Below, in pieces: positions 12,301 through 25,834 of a stretch of DNA of 64,000 bases. Below the pieces are notes generated by a model. That model was not told the origin of the DNA. It was given only the letters and a program-made list of their open reading frames with translations, and did no database searches. Position numbers and translations under genes: made by a program. Where the stretch lies: positions 2,604,001 through 2,668,000 of the forward strand of contig NZ_CP077077.1 of assembly GCF_019139675.1 (NCBI RefSeq), in the 5' to 3' direction. The DNA comes from Pseudomonas maumuensis (GTDB taxonomy: Bacteria; Pseudomonadota; Gammaproteobacteria; Pseudomonadales; Pseudomonadaceae). Within the stretch, counting starts at the first letter, position 1; each line of letters starts with the position of its first letter.

Positions 12301-15300
12301 GCCAGGTACGCGAGCGCTTGCCGCAGGTGTCCCTGCACAACGTCTATGGCCCGACCGAAACCACGGTCGACTGCAGCGTCTGGACCCTGAAAGCGCGGGA
12401 TCCGCTGCCGTCCGGCGCGCTGCCGATCGGCCGGCCGATCGACAACACCCGCCTGTACGTCCTCGACGCCCACGACCAGCCCGTACCGTTCGGCGTTGCC
12501 GGTCAGTTGCACATCGGCGGGGCCGGAGTGACGCGAGGCTACCTGGGCTTGCCGGAACAACAGGCCGAGCGTTTCATCGCCAGCCCGTTCGTCGACGGTG
12601 AGCGTCTGTACCGCAGCGGCGACCTGGTACGCCAGCGCCAGGACGGCGTGCTGGAGTTCCTCGGCCGCACCGATCACCAAATCAAGCTGCGCGGCCTGCG
12701 TATCGAACCGGGCGAGATCGAGACCTGCCTGAACCGGATCGCGGGTGTGCGTGAGGCGCTGGTGCTGGTGCATGAGCATCCGCACAGCGGTGCGCGCCTG
12801 GTCGCCTATCACCGAGGTGAACCGCAACAGGCCGACGTGCTGCGCCGGGCCTTGCTGGCACAGCTGCCGGAGTACATGGTGCCGGCGCTGTTCATCCATC
12901 TCGACAATTGGCCACTGACCCCGAACGGCAAGCTGGAGCGCAAGGCATTGCCGCTGCCGGATCTGCAGGCGGGCGGCTACGAAGCGCCACAGGGCGACAC
13001 GGAAACCCTGCTGGCCGAGATCTGGGCGCAGTTGCTGGGTGTCGAGCGCGTAGGGCGTCACGACAACTTCTTCGAACTGGGCGGCCATTCGCTGCTGGCC
13101 GTAAGCCTGACCGCACGGCTGCGCCAAGTCGGCCTGCAAGCCGATGTGCGCACGCTGTTCGGCCAGCCGACGGTGGCGGCGCTGGCTACCACCCTGGGGC
13201 ACAGCCGCCAGGTGCCGGTTGCGGCCAACCTGATCCCGGCCAATTGCACCCGCATCACCCCGGACATGCTGCCCCTGGTGACGTTGGAGCAGGCCGCCAT
13301 CGAACGCATCGTCGCCACGGTGCCGGGCGGTGCGGCCAACGTGCAGGACATCTACCCGCTGGCACCGTTGCAGGAAGGCATCCTCTACCTGCACCTGAGC
13401 AGCGCGGACGCCGACCCGTATGCCTTGCGCGCGCAATTGCGCTTTGACAGCCCGGCGCGCCTGCAGGCGTTCGCCGAGGCCCTGGAGCGGGTCATCGCCC
13501 GGCATGACATCCTGCGCACCGCGGTGCTCTGGGAAGGCCTGGCGCAACCGGTGCAGGTGGTCTGGCGCCGAGCGCCGCTGCAACTGGCAGCGCTCGACGC
13601 GCAGCACCTGGCACGCCTGGACCTGGGCCAGGCGCCGCTGATCAGGCTGCTGCACCGCGCCCTGCCGGGCAGCCAGCGGATCGAGGCGGTGCTGCAGTTC
13701 CACCATATCGTGCTCGACCACATCGCCATGCAGGCGGTGCAGGCCGAGCTGCGCGGCTATCTGTCGGGCAACGACGAGCCGCTGCCGCCGTCGGTGCCGT
13801 ACCGCAATTACGTGGTGCAGGCGCGCCAGGGCGTCAGCGAGGCCGAGCATGAAGCGTTCTTCCGCGCCCGCCTGGGCGATATCGACGAGCCGAGCCTGCC
13901 GTTCGGCCTGCGCGAGGTGCAAGGCGAGGGGCTGGCCCTCGATGAGGCAGAGGTCGAGTTCGAAGGGGCCCGCTATGGCCGCCTGCGTGACCAGGCCCGC
14001 CAGCTGGGGGTGAGCACCGCGAGCCTGGTGCATCTGGCCTGGGCGCGCTTGCTGGGCAGTGCCTGCGGCAAGGACCAGGTGGTGTTCGGTACCGTGCTGT
14101 TGGGCCGTCTGCAGGGCGGCGAGGGCAGCGAACGGGCGCTGGGCATGTTCATCAACACCTTGCCGCTGCGGGTCGAGCTGGGTGGGCTCGGCGTGCGCGA
14201 AGGCGTGCTGGCCACGCACCGCGAGCTTTCGGCGCTGTTGCTCCACGAGCACGCCTCGCTGGCCCTGGCCCAGCGCTGCAGCCAGGTGGCGGCGCCGCTG
14301 CCGCTGTTCAGCGCTTTGCTCAACTACCGCCAGAGCAGCCGGGCCGCGCCGCAGGCGCAAGCCTGGGAAGGTATCGAGGCGCTGGGCAGCGAGGGGCGCA
14401 CCAACTATCCACTGAGCCTGAACGTGGATGATTTCGGCGACGGCCTGCGCCTGGGCGTGCAGGTGTCTGCCCAGGTCGGCGCGCAAAGAGTCTGCGCGCA
14501 GATGCTGCAGGTGCTCGACGGTCTGCTGCTGGCGCTTGAACAGCACCCCGAGGAGCAACTGGAGCGCCTACCCGTGCTGAGCACCGATGAACGGCGCCAG
14601 GTGCTGGGCGATTTCAACGACACGACCCAGGCCTACGACCTCGACCAGACCCTGCACGGGATGGTCGAGGCCCAGGTGCGGCGCACCCCTGATGCCGTGG
14701 CGGTAAAGGCAGAGGAGGGCGAGCTGAGCTATCGCCAGCTGGATGACCAGGCCAACCGCCTGGCCCATCACCTGATCGCCCTGGGCGTGAAGCCCGACGA
14801 CCGCGTGGCGATCTGCGTCGAGCGGGGCCTGGCGATGGTGGTCGGCCTGCTGGCCATCCTCAAGGCCGGCGGCGCCTATGTGCCGGTGGACCCGGAGTAC
14901 CCGGCCGAGCGCATCCGCCACATGCTTGGCGACAGCGCCCCGCTGGCGGTGCTGGTGCATGCGGCCACGCGCCATGTGCCGCAGGCCGGCGCGGTGCCGG
15001 TGATCGACCTCGACCTGCCGACCTGGCTGGAGCAACCGGCACAGGCGCCGCTGGTGGCCGGATTGACCCCGCGCCACCTGGCCTACGTGATCTACACCTC
15101 CGGCTCCACCGGCCTGCCCAAGGGGGTGATGAACGAGCACGCCGGGGTGGTCAACCGCCTGCTGTGGATGCAGGACGCCTATCGCCTGGGTGCCGACGAC
15201 GTGGTGCTGCAGAAGACCCCGTTCAGTTTCGACGTGTCGGTGTGGGAGTTCCTCTGGCCGCTGCAGACCGGGGCACGGCTGGTGATGGCGCGCCCTGGCG

Positions 15301-18300
15301 GGCACCGCGCCCCCGAGTACCTGCGCGAGGTGATCCGCGCCGAGCAGGTCAGCACCTTGCACTTCGTGCCGTCGATGCTCGATGTGTTCCTCGCCCATGG
15401 CGATGTCCTGCCGCACCGCCTCAAGCGCGTGCTGTGCAGTGGCGAAGCCTTGCCGGGTAGCCTGGTGCGGCGCTTCCAGGCACAACTGCCGACGGTCGAG
15501 CTGCACAACCTGTACGGCCCGACCGAAGCGGCGGTGGACGTCAGTGCCTGGCACTGTGTGACGGCGCCGGACAACACGCCGATCGGCAAGCCGATCGCCA
15601 ATACCACGCTGTACGTGCTTGATGCCCACGGCCAGCCCGTGCCGCGGGGCGTGGCCGGCGAGCTGTACATCGGCGGCGTTCAGGTGGCGCGTGGCTACCT
15701 CAACCGCGAGCAACTGACGGCCGAGCGCTTCCTCGACGACCCGTTCGGCACCCGCCCGGGCGGGCGTCTGTACCGCACCGGCGACCTGGCGCGGCACCTG
15801 GCCGACGGCAACCTGGAGTACCTGGGGCGCAACGACGACCAGGTGAAGCTGCGTGGCCTGCGCATCGAGCTGGGCGAAATCCAGGCTTGCCTGACCCGTG
15901 TCGAAGGGGTCAAGGAAGCCGTGGTGCTGGCTCGCGAGCAGCGCCTGCTGGCCTACTACACCGGTACACGGCAGGCGCCGGAGGCCTTGCGCGCGGCACT
16001 GCTCGGCCAATTGCCGGAGTTCATGGTGCCTGCCTCGTTCACCTACCTCGAGGCGCTGCCGCTGAGCCCCAACGGCAAGCTGGACCGCAAGGCGCTGCCG
16101 CAGCCAGAGGCGCCGCAGCAGGTCTACGAGGCGCCGCAAGGCGAGGTCGAGACGCTGTTGGCGCACCTCTGGCGTGAGTTGCTGGGTGTCGAACAGGTCG
16201 GTCGCCACGACAACTTCTTCGAGCTCGGCGGCCATTCGCTGCTGGCCGTGACCCTGACCGCGCGCATGCGCCAGGCGGGCCTGGCGGCGGATGTGAGGGT
16301 GCTGTTCGGCCAGCCGACCCTGGCGGCGCTGGCGGCGGCGGTGGGCGGCGAAGTGATGGTGGAAGTGCCGGCCAATCGCATCCCGGCCGACTGCCAGCGC
16401 ATCACCGTCGATATGCTGCCACTGGCGAAACTGGACCAGGCGGCGCTCGACCAGGTCGTGCGGCAGATCCCCGGCGGCGCGGCGAATGTCCAGGACCTCT
16501 ATGCCCTGGCGCCGTTGCAGCAGGGCATTCTCTACCACCACCTGGCCAGCGCCGAGGTCGACCCCTATGTGCTGCAACTGGGCTTCGCCTTCGCTGGCCA
16601 GGCCGAGCTGGACGCCTTCGTCGCCGCGCTGAACCAGGTCATCGCCCGTCACGACATCCTGCGCACCAGCGTGCATTGGCAGGGGCTCGATGAGGCCGTG
16701 CAGGTGGTCTGGCGCGAAGCGCGCCTGGACATCCAGCCGGCACTGGACAGCGTGCGCCTGGACCTGGGGCGCGCGCCCCTGATGCACCTGAGCAGCAGTG
16801 TGGAGCATGGCCGCCTGCAGGCGACCCTGCTGCTGCACCATATCCTCCTCGACCACGCCGCCATGGAGCTGCTGGTGGCGGAGGTCGGCGATGTGCTGCT
16901 GGGTCGCGAGGCTCAGGGCGACAGCGTGCCGTACCGTAACTATGTGGCCCATGCGCGACTGCGCGACGACAGTCAGGCGCAGGAGGCGATGTTCCGCCAG
17001 CTGCTGGGCGATATCGATGCGCCGACCGAGGTATTCGGCCTGCGTGACGCGCTGGGCGATGGCAGCCATGTGCTCGATCATCGCCAGTACCTGGACGACA
17101 GCCTGGCGCAACGCTTGCGCGGTCAGGCGCGGGCGCTGGGGATCAGTGTCGCCAGCCTGGTGCACCAGGCCTGGGGGCAGGTGCTGGCGCAGTTGTCCGG
17201 CCGCGAGGAGGTGGTCTTCGGCACCGTGCTGCTCGGCCGCCTGCAAGGCGGCGAGGGTGCCGAACGGGCGCTGGGCATGTTCATCAACACCCTGCCGTTG
17301 CGGGTCAGCGTGGGTGACATGGACGTGGTCGAGGGCGTGCGCCTGACCCATCAGCGCCTGGCGCGGCTGCTGGCCCATGAGCAGGCCTCCCTGGCCCTGG
17401 CCCAGCGCTGCAGCGGTGTACCGGCCTCACAGGCTTTGTTCACCAGCCTGCTGAACTACCGCCACAGTGCGGCTGGCGGCACGGAGCAGGCCCAGGCCTG
17501 GCAGGGGATCGAACTGCTGGCCGCCCATGAGCGCAGCAACTACCCGCTGGTGGTCAGCGTCGACGACCTGGGGGATGGCTTCGCCCTCACCGTGCAAGCG
17601 GTGTCGGCTGTGGACGGCGGCTTGGTCTGCCAGCTGTTGCAGGAGGCCCTGGCGCGCTTGGTCGAGGCGCTGGCGGATACGCCGGCAACGCCACTGAGCC
17701 GGCTGCATGGCTTGCCGGCAGCCGAGCGCGAGCGGGTGCTGCGCCAATTCAACGTCACCGCGCGCGATTATCCACGCGATCTGCCCGTGCATGTGTTGTT
17801 CGAGGCGCACGCCAAGGCCAGCCCGGACGCACTGGCGGTGGCCCATGGCACAAGGCGCTGGAGTTACCAGGCCCTCGACCGGCAGGCCAATCGGCTGGCC
17901 GGGTATCTGCTGGAACTGGGCGTGCGTGCCGGTGATCGCGTGGCCTTGCTGCTGCCACGCTCCTTCGACCTGTTGGCGGCCCAACTGGCGGTGAGCAAGT
18001 GCGCGGCAGTGTTCGTGCCGCTGGACGGCAATGCCCCGGTCGAACGTCAGGCGTTCATGGTCGGTGACAGCGGAGCGGCGTTGCTGCTGACCCACAGCGA
18101 CCAGCCCGAAGTGGCGGGCGCGCGCCGGGTCGAACTCGACCGGCTCGACCTGAGCACCTATGCCGCTGCGCCGCTGGGCCTGGCGGTGGACGCCGGCAGC
18201 GCGGCGTACATCATGTACACCTCCGGCTCCACCGGTACGCCGAAGGGCGTGCAGGTGCCGCACCGCGCCATCGTGCGGTTGGTGGTCAACAACGGCTTCG

Positions 18301-21300
18301 CCGATTTCAACAACCAGGACCGCGTGGCTTTCGCCTCCAACCCGGCGTTCGACGCCAGCACCCTGGAGGTCTGGGCGCCGTTGCTCAACGGCGGCGCGGT
18401 GGTGGTGATCGACCAGGACCAGGTGCTGTCGCGCCAGGGCCTGCGCGAGGTGCTGCTGGAGCAGGGCGTGACGGTGCTGTGGCTGACCGCAGGCCTGTTC
18501 CACCAGTTCGCTGACGACCTGCTGCCAGCGTTGCGTGGCCTGCGTTACCTGATGGTCGGTGGCGATGTGCTGGACCCGGCGGTGATCGCCCGGGTGCTGC
18601 GCGATGGCGCGCCGCAACACCTGCTCAATGGCTACGGCCCGACCGAGGCCACCACCTTCAGCACCACCCACGAAATCACCGCGGTGGGTGAGGGCAGCAT
18701 TCCCATCGGCAAACCGATCGGCAACAGCCGCTGCTACGTGCTCGATGCCCGCCAGCAACTGCTGCCGGTAGGGGCGGTGGGCGAGTTGTACATCGCCGGC
18801 GACGGCGTGGCCCTGGGTTACCTGGGCCAGCCGGAGCTGACGGCCGAGCGCTTCCTGCCGGATCCGTTCAATGGCGGCACGATGTACCGCAGTGGCGACC
18901 TGGTCAGCTGGCAGGCCGACGGCACCTTGCGTTACCTGGGCCGTGCCGACCAGCAAATCAAGCTGCGCGGCTTCCGCATCGAACTGGGCGAAATCGAGGC
19001 GCGCCTGGGCGAATGCCCGGGCGTGCGCGACGCGGCGGTGATCGTGCGCGAAGACGCGCCGGGGGACAAACGCCTGGTGGCGTACTTCACCGGCGAGACC
19101 CCGGCCATCGGCGAACTGCACGAGCGTCTGCAAGGTGTGCTGCCGGACTACATGCTGCCGTCGGCTTATGTGCGACTTGAAGCCTTGCCATTGACCGCCA
19201 ACGGCAAGCTCGACCGCCGTGCGCTGCCGCAGCCAGGCAGCGAGGCCGTGGTCAGCCGCGGCTTCGAGGCGCCGCAGGGCGAGGTGGAGACGGCACTGGC
19301 CGCGATCTGGGCCGAAGTGCTCAAGGTCGAGCAGATCGGTCGCCACGACCACTTCTTTGAGCTGGGCGGCCACTCGCTGCTGGCGGTGAGCCTGGTCGAG
19401 CGCATGCGCAAGGCCGGGCTGGCTGCCGACGTGCGCGTGCTGTTCGCCCAGCCGACCCTGGCCGCGCTGGCCGCGGCAGTGGGCTCTGGACGAGAGGTGG
19501 CCGTACCCGAGAACCGTGTCCCCCACGATGCGACCCGCATCACGCCAGAGATGCTCAGCCTGATCGAACTGGACCAGGCCAGCATCGACCGCATCGTCGC
19601 CAGCGTGTCGGGTGGCGCCGCCAACGTGCAGGAGATCTACCCGCTGGCGCCATTGCAGGAAGGCATCCTCTATCACCACCTGAGCGCGGAGCAGGGTGAC
19701 CCCTATCTGCTGCAGACCCGCCTGGCCTTCGACAGCCTGGAACGGCTGCAAGCCTGTGCCGGTGCCTTGCAACAGGTTATCGACCGCCACGACATCCTGC
19801 GCACTTCGGTGGTCTGGGAAGGTTTGGCGGAGCCGGTGCAGGTGGTCTGGCGCCAGGCCCGCCTGGCGGTCAGCGAGGTCACTGGGCTGGGCGAGGAGGC
19901 GGTGATCGAGCGCCTGCACGATCATTTCGACGCACGCTCGCAGCGCCTGGACCTGACCCAGGCGCCACTGCTGCGCCTGACCTACGCCATGGACCCGGCC
20001 GGGCAGCGCGTGGTCGCGGTGCTGCACTTCCATCACCTGGCCCTGGACCACACTGCGATGGAGGTCATTGTCCATGAAATGCAGGCGTTGCTGTCCGTTC
20101 GCCAGCACCTGCTGAGCGCACCCGTGCCGTACCGCACCTACGTGGCCCAGGTACGCCTGGGCGCCGCCGAGGCGGGGCACGAGGCGTTCTTCCGCGACAT
20201 GCTCGGCGATGTCGACGAGCCGACCCTGCCCATGGGCCTGGCCGATGTACAGGGCGACGGGCGTGATATCGAGGAAGCCCGCGTGCCACTGGACCCAGCC
20301 TTGTCGCGCCGGGTGCGCGAACAGGCGCGGGCGCAGGGTGTCAGCGCCGCGAGCCTGATGCACCTGGCCTGGGCCCGCGTGGTCGGCGTGCTGGCGGGGC
20401 GTCACGACGTGGTGTTCGGCACCGTGCTGATGGGCCGCCTGCAGGGCGGCGAGGGCGCCGACCGTGCGTTGGGCGTGTTCATCAATACCTTGCCGTTGCG
20501 CATCGACACGGCCAAGGGGGCCAGTGACGCGGTACGGCTCACCCACCAGCGGTTGTCGGCGCTGCTTGGGCATGAACACGCGTCGCTGGCCCTGGCCCAG
20601 CGTTGCAGTGGCGTGGCCGCCTCGTCGCCGTTGTTCAGTGCTTTGCTCAACTACCGTCACAGTCCGCTTGATGCAGCTGCAGTGGATAGCGATAGCTTCC
20701 AGGGCATGCACCAGTTGGGCGGCGAGGAACGCAGCAACTACCCACTTACCCTGAGCGTGGACGACCACGGCGAAGGCTTCACCCTGAGCGTGCTGGCCCT
20801 GTTGGGGATCGGCGCCGAGCGAGTCGCGGGCTGGATGAACGCGGCTGTGGCCGGGCTGATCCTGGCGTTGGAGCAAGGTGGCGCGGTGCAGGTCGACACA
20901 TTGCCCATCCTCGATCACACAGCGCTGGGCCAAGTGCTCGAAGGCTTCAATGCCACGGCTGCGAGCTACCCGCTGGGGCACACCGTTCACGCGCTGGTCG
21001 AGGCCCAGGCGCCCGAGGCGCTGGCCGTGGTGCAGGGCGAGGAGGGCTTGAGCTATGGCGAGTTGAACCTGCGCGCCAATCGCCTGGCCCATTACCTGAT
21101 CAAGCGTGGCGTGGCGCTGGGCGACCGTGTCGCGCTGTGCCTGCCGCGCGGTCCGCAGCGGCTGGTGGCGATGCTGGCCGTGCTCAAGGCCGGCGCGGCC
21201 TATGTGCCGGTCGATCCGGGCTATCCGGCGGAGCGCATTGCCTATCTGCTCAGTGACAGTGCGCCGACGCTGGTGCTGGTCGAATCGGACACTGAGTCGC

Positions 21301-24300
21301 TGGTGGGCGAGGTGGCCAAGGCCGCACTGGACAGCGATGAGTGGCTGGACCAAGCCGATGACAATCCGGTTGTCCAGGGCCTGGACGAGCATCAACTGGC
21401 CTATGTGATCTACACCTCCGGTTCCACCGGTCAGCCCAAGGGGGTAATGGTCGAGCATCGCACCTTGGCCAACCTGGTCCACTGGCATTGCCAGGCCTTC
21501 GACCTGGGCGCCGGCAGCCACACCTCCAGCGTCGCCGGCTTCGGCTTCGACGCCATGGCCTGGGAGGCCTGGCCGGCGCTGTGCGCCGGGGCGGTGCTGC
21601 ACCTGCCGCCGGCGCAGATCGGCGGTGAACATGTCGATGAGCTGCTCGACTGGTGGCTGCAGCAGCCGCTGCAGGTCAGCTTCCTGCCGACCCCGGTGGC
21701 CGAGCAGGCGCTGCGCCGCGAACGCCAGCACCCGACCCTGCGCACGCTGCTGGTCGGTGGTGATCGCCTGCGCCAGTTCGACCGCGATCCGGGCTTCGTG
21801 CTGGTCAACAACTACGGCCCGACCGAGACCACGGTGGTCGCGACGTCCGGTCAACTTCAGCCAGGCGGCGCGTTGCATATCGGCAAGCCGACCGCCAATA
21901 CCCGCGTCTATGTGCTGGATGCGCAGCGCCAACCGGTGCCGGTCGGCGTGACCGGCGAGCTGTACATCGGTGGCGCGCAGGTCGCCCGTGGCTACTTCAA
22001 CCGCCCCGACCTTACCGCCGAGCGTTTCCTCGACGACCCGTTCGCCGCTGGCCGGATGTACCGCACCGGCGACTTGGTGCGCTGGAACGCCGACGGCACC
22101 CTGGACTACCAGGGGCGCAACGATGACCAGGTGAAGATCCGCGGTGTGCGGGTCGAACTGGGCGAGATCGAGGCCGCGCTCAAGGCCCAGCCGGGCATCG
22201 CCGATGCCGTGGTGCTGGTACGTAACGAGCGTTTGCTGGCGTGGTTCACCGAAACCGCGGTGGTCGATCTCGACACCTTGCGCCAAGGGTTGCAAGCCAG
22301 CCTTCCAGGGCACTTGATACCGCAGGCCTTCGTCCGCCTGGACGCGCTGCCACTGACCAGCCACGGCAAGCTGGACCGCAAGGCGCTGCCGGATCCCGAT
22401 CCCTCGGCCCTGGTTCGCCAAGCCTATGTCGCGCCTAGCGGTGCTTCCGAGGTGGCAATAGCCGCGATCTGGGCCGAAGTGCTGGGTATCGAGCAGGTCG
22501 GTCGCCACGACAACTTCTTCGAACTCGGCGGCCACTCGCTGCTGGCGGTGACCCTCACCGCGCGCCTGCGCCAGGCCGGCCTGCAGGCCGACGTGCGCAC
22601 CCTGTTCGGCCAGCCGACGGTGGCGGCGCTGGCGGCGACCCTGGGCCAGGGCCATCAGGTCGAGGTCCCGGCCAACCGGATCCCGGCCGGCTGCACCCGG
22701 ATCACCCCGGACATGCTGCCCCTGGTGGAGCTGGAACCGGCCGCCATCGAGCGCATCGTCGCCACGGTGCCGGGCGGCGCGGCCAACGTGCAGGACATCT
22801 ACCCGCTGGCGCCGTTGCAGGAGGGCATCCTCTACCACCACCTCAGCTCGCCGGAGCACGACCCCTACGTGCTGGCCTCGCGCATGGCGTTCGCCAGCCA
22901 CGAACGCCTGCGCGCCTTCGTCGATGCCCTGGGCAAGGTGATCGCCCGCCACGACGTGCTACGCACCTCGGTGCTGTGGGACGGCCTGCCGCAGGCGGTG
23001 CAGGTGGTGTGGCGCCAGGCCGCTCTGGCGGTGTTCGAGGTGGCGGATGAAGCCGCGGTGCCTTACGCCCTGGCCCTGGAACAGGCCCCTTTGGTGCGTC
23101 TGTATCACTGGCCGGACGCGCAAGGTCCAGGGTTGCTGGCCGCGTTGCAGTTCCACCATATCGTCCTCGACCATACCGCCCTGGATGTACTGGGCCGCGA
23201 GTTGGTCGGTTACCTGCAGGGCGAGGTGGTGCCCGCCGGGCAGGGCGCGCCGTACCGCAACTACGTGGCCCAGGCGCGCCTGGGCGTGAGCCAGGCCGAG
23301 CACGAGGCGTTCTTCCGCGAGCAACTGGGCGATATCGACGAGCCGACCTTGCCTTACGGCCTGGGCGACGTGCAGGTCGATGGCCAGGGCATCGAAGAGG
23401 CCCAGCTATGGCTGGACGCGGCCCTGTGCGCAGACCTGCGGCAACAGGCCCGGCAGTTGGGCGTCAGCGTCGCCAGCCTGTTCCACCTGGCCTACGGCCG
23501 TCTGCTGGCCGCCACCAGCGGCCGCGACAGCGTGGTGTTCGGCACCGTGCTGCTGGGCCGACTGGAGGCTGGCGAGGGCGCCGAACAGGCCTTGGGCATG
23601 TTCATCAACACCCTGCCGCTGCGCCTGGACCTGCAGGCCGCGACCCTGCAGGAGGCGGTGCATCAGACCCAGCAGCGCCTCAGCGCCTTGCTCGCCCACG
23701 AACACGCTTCGCTGGCCCTGGCCCAGCGCTGCAGCGGCGTACCGGCACCGGCGCCACTGTTCAGCGCGATGCTCAACTACCGTCACGGCTCCCAGGCGGA
23801 CGAGGCCCAGCGCCTGGCGCTGCAGGGTATCGAGACCCTGCAGAGCAACGAGCGCAGCAACTATCCGCTGAGCCTGAGCGTGGACGACATCGGTGCAAGC
23901 TTCCGTTTGGTGGCCCTGGCCCCGGCGGCGGTCGGCGCCGCGCGGGTCTGCGAGCAGCTGCGGCAGGTGCTGCAGGCCATGGTCGAAGCGCTGGCACGCG
24001 AGCCACGCCACGCGTTGCTGCAACTGCCGGTACTGTCGCTCGATGAGCGCCGTCAGCTGCTGCACGACTGCAACCGCACGGCGCGGCCTCACGACCTGAC
24101 TCAGACCCTCCAGGCGCTGTTCGAGGCCCAGGCCCTGCGTACGCCCGAGGCCGTGGCCATCTGCGCGGAGCAGGGTGAGCTGAGTTATATCCAGCTCAAT
24201 GCCGAGGCCAACCGCCTGGCGCATCACCTGATCACACTGGGCGTGCAGCCCGATGACCGGGTGGCGATCTGCGTCGAGCGCGGCATGCCGCTGCTGGTCG

Positions 24301-25834
24301 GCCTGCTGGCGATCCTCAAGGCCGGTGGCGCCTACGTGCCGCTCGACCCGGACTATCCGGCCGAGCGCCTCGGCCACATGCTTGCCGACAGCCAGCCGCG
24401 GGCGCTGTTGGTGCATCAGGCCACCCGGGCCCTGGTGGGTTCGTCGGCGACGTTGGTCGACCTCGATCAGCCGACTTGGGGCGACCTGCCGGACAGCAAT
24501 CCGCAGGTGCCTGGCCTGACCTCGGAGCACCTGGCCTATGTGATCTATACCTCCGGCTCTACTGGCGTGCCCAAGGGGGTGATGGTCGAGCACCGCAACG
24601 TGGTCAACCTGGTGCACTGGAGCGCCGGGCTGTTCCCGAGCGAAGGCGCGGTGCTGCACAAGACCCCGGTGAGCTTCGACGCTTCGGTGTGGGAGCTGTT
24701 CTGGCCGCTGTGCAACGGGCTGCGCCTGGTGCTGGCGCGCCCGGATGGCCAGCGCGACCCGCATTACCTGGCCGAGCTGATCGAGCGGCAACAAGTCGGC
24801 GTCGTGCAGTTCGTGCCGGCGTTGCTGCAGCAATTCCTCGACGAGGACGCCAGCGCCGCCTGCGCCAGCCTTACCGACATCGTCTGCGGTGGTGGCGAGC
24901 TGACCGAAGCCCTGGCCCGCCAGGTACGCGAGCGCTTGCCGCAGGTGTACCTGCACAACGTCTATGGCCCGACCGAAACCACGGTCGACTGCAGCGTCTG
25001 GACCCTGAAAGCGCGGGATCCGCTGCCGTCCGGAGCGCTGCCGATCGGCCGGCCGATCGACAACACCCGCCTGTACGTCCTCGACGCCCATGACCAGCCC
25101 GTGCCGTTCGGCGTTGCCGGTCAGTTGCACATCGGCGGGGCCGGGGTGACGCGGGGCTACCTGGGCTTGCCGGAGCAACAGGCCGAGCGTTTCATCGCCA
25201 GCCCGTTCGTTGGCGGTGAGCGTCTGTACCGCAGTGGCGACCTGGTGCGCCAGCGCCAGGACGGCGTGCTGGAGTTCCTCGGCCGCACCGACCACCAGAT
25301 CAAGCTGCGCGGCCTGCGTATCGAGCCGGGCGAGATCGAAGCCTGCCTCACCCATGTGGCCGGGGTGCGCGAAGCCGTGGTGCTGGTGCATGACGCCCAG
25401 CCGGCCGGCCCGCGCCTGGTGGCCTATGTCACCGGCGAAGTGCCGCCGGCCGAGGCCCTGCGTGAGGCGTTGCTCGGGCAGCTGCCGGAATACATGGTGC
25501 CCGCATTGTTCATTCCGCTGCCGGCCCTGCCGCTGACCGCCAACGGCAAGCTCGACCGCAAGGCGCTGCCGGCAATTGACCTGCCGACCCGCGACTACGA
25601 GGCGCCAGCCGGCGATACCGAACAGCTGCTGGCGCGGATCTGGAGCGAGCTGCTGGGCGTGGAGCGGGTAGGGCGCCATGACAACTTCTTCGAACTGGGC
25701 GGCCACTCGCTGCTGGCGGTGACCCTCACCTCGCGCCTGCGCGAAGCAGGCCTGGAGGCCGACGTGCGCAGCCTGTTCGAACACCCGACGCTGGCAGGCT
25801 ATGCCGCCATCACAGACAGAATGGAGATCGTCCT

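Noticed and set aside
5161..22650. Long direct repeats resembling mobile or satellite DNA
   Set aside because: The repeats are duplicated NRPS modules in frame and carry complete catalytic motifs; no transposase or terminal repeats were found.
17427..22952. Very long antisense open frame (1841 codons) and several similar ones within xtlB and xtlC
   Set aside because: They mirror the coding strand in a GC-rich gene, repeat with the modules, are rich in His, Arg and Gln without domains, and lack initiation sites. They are codon-bias shadows.
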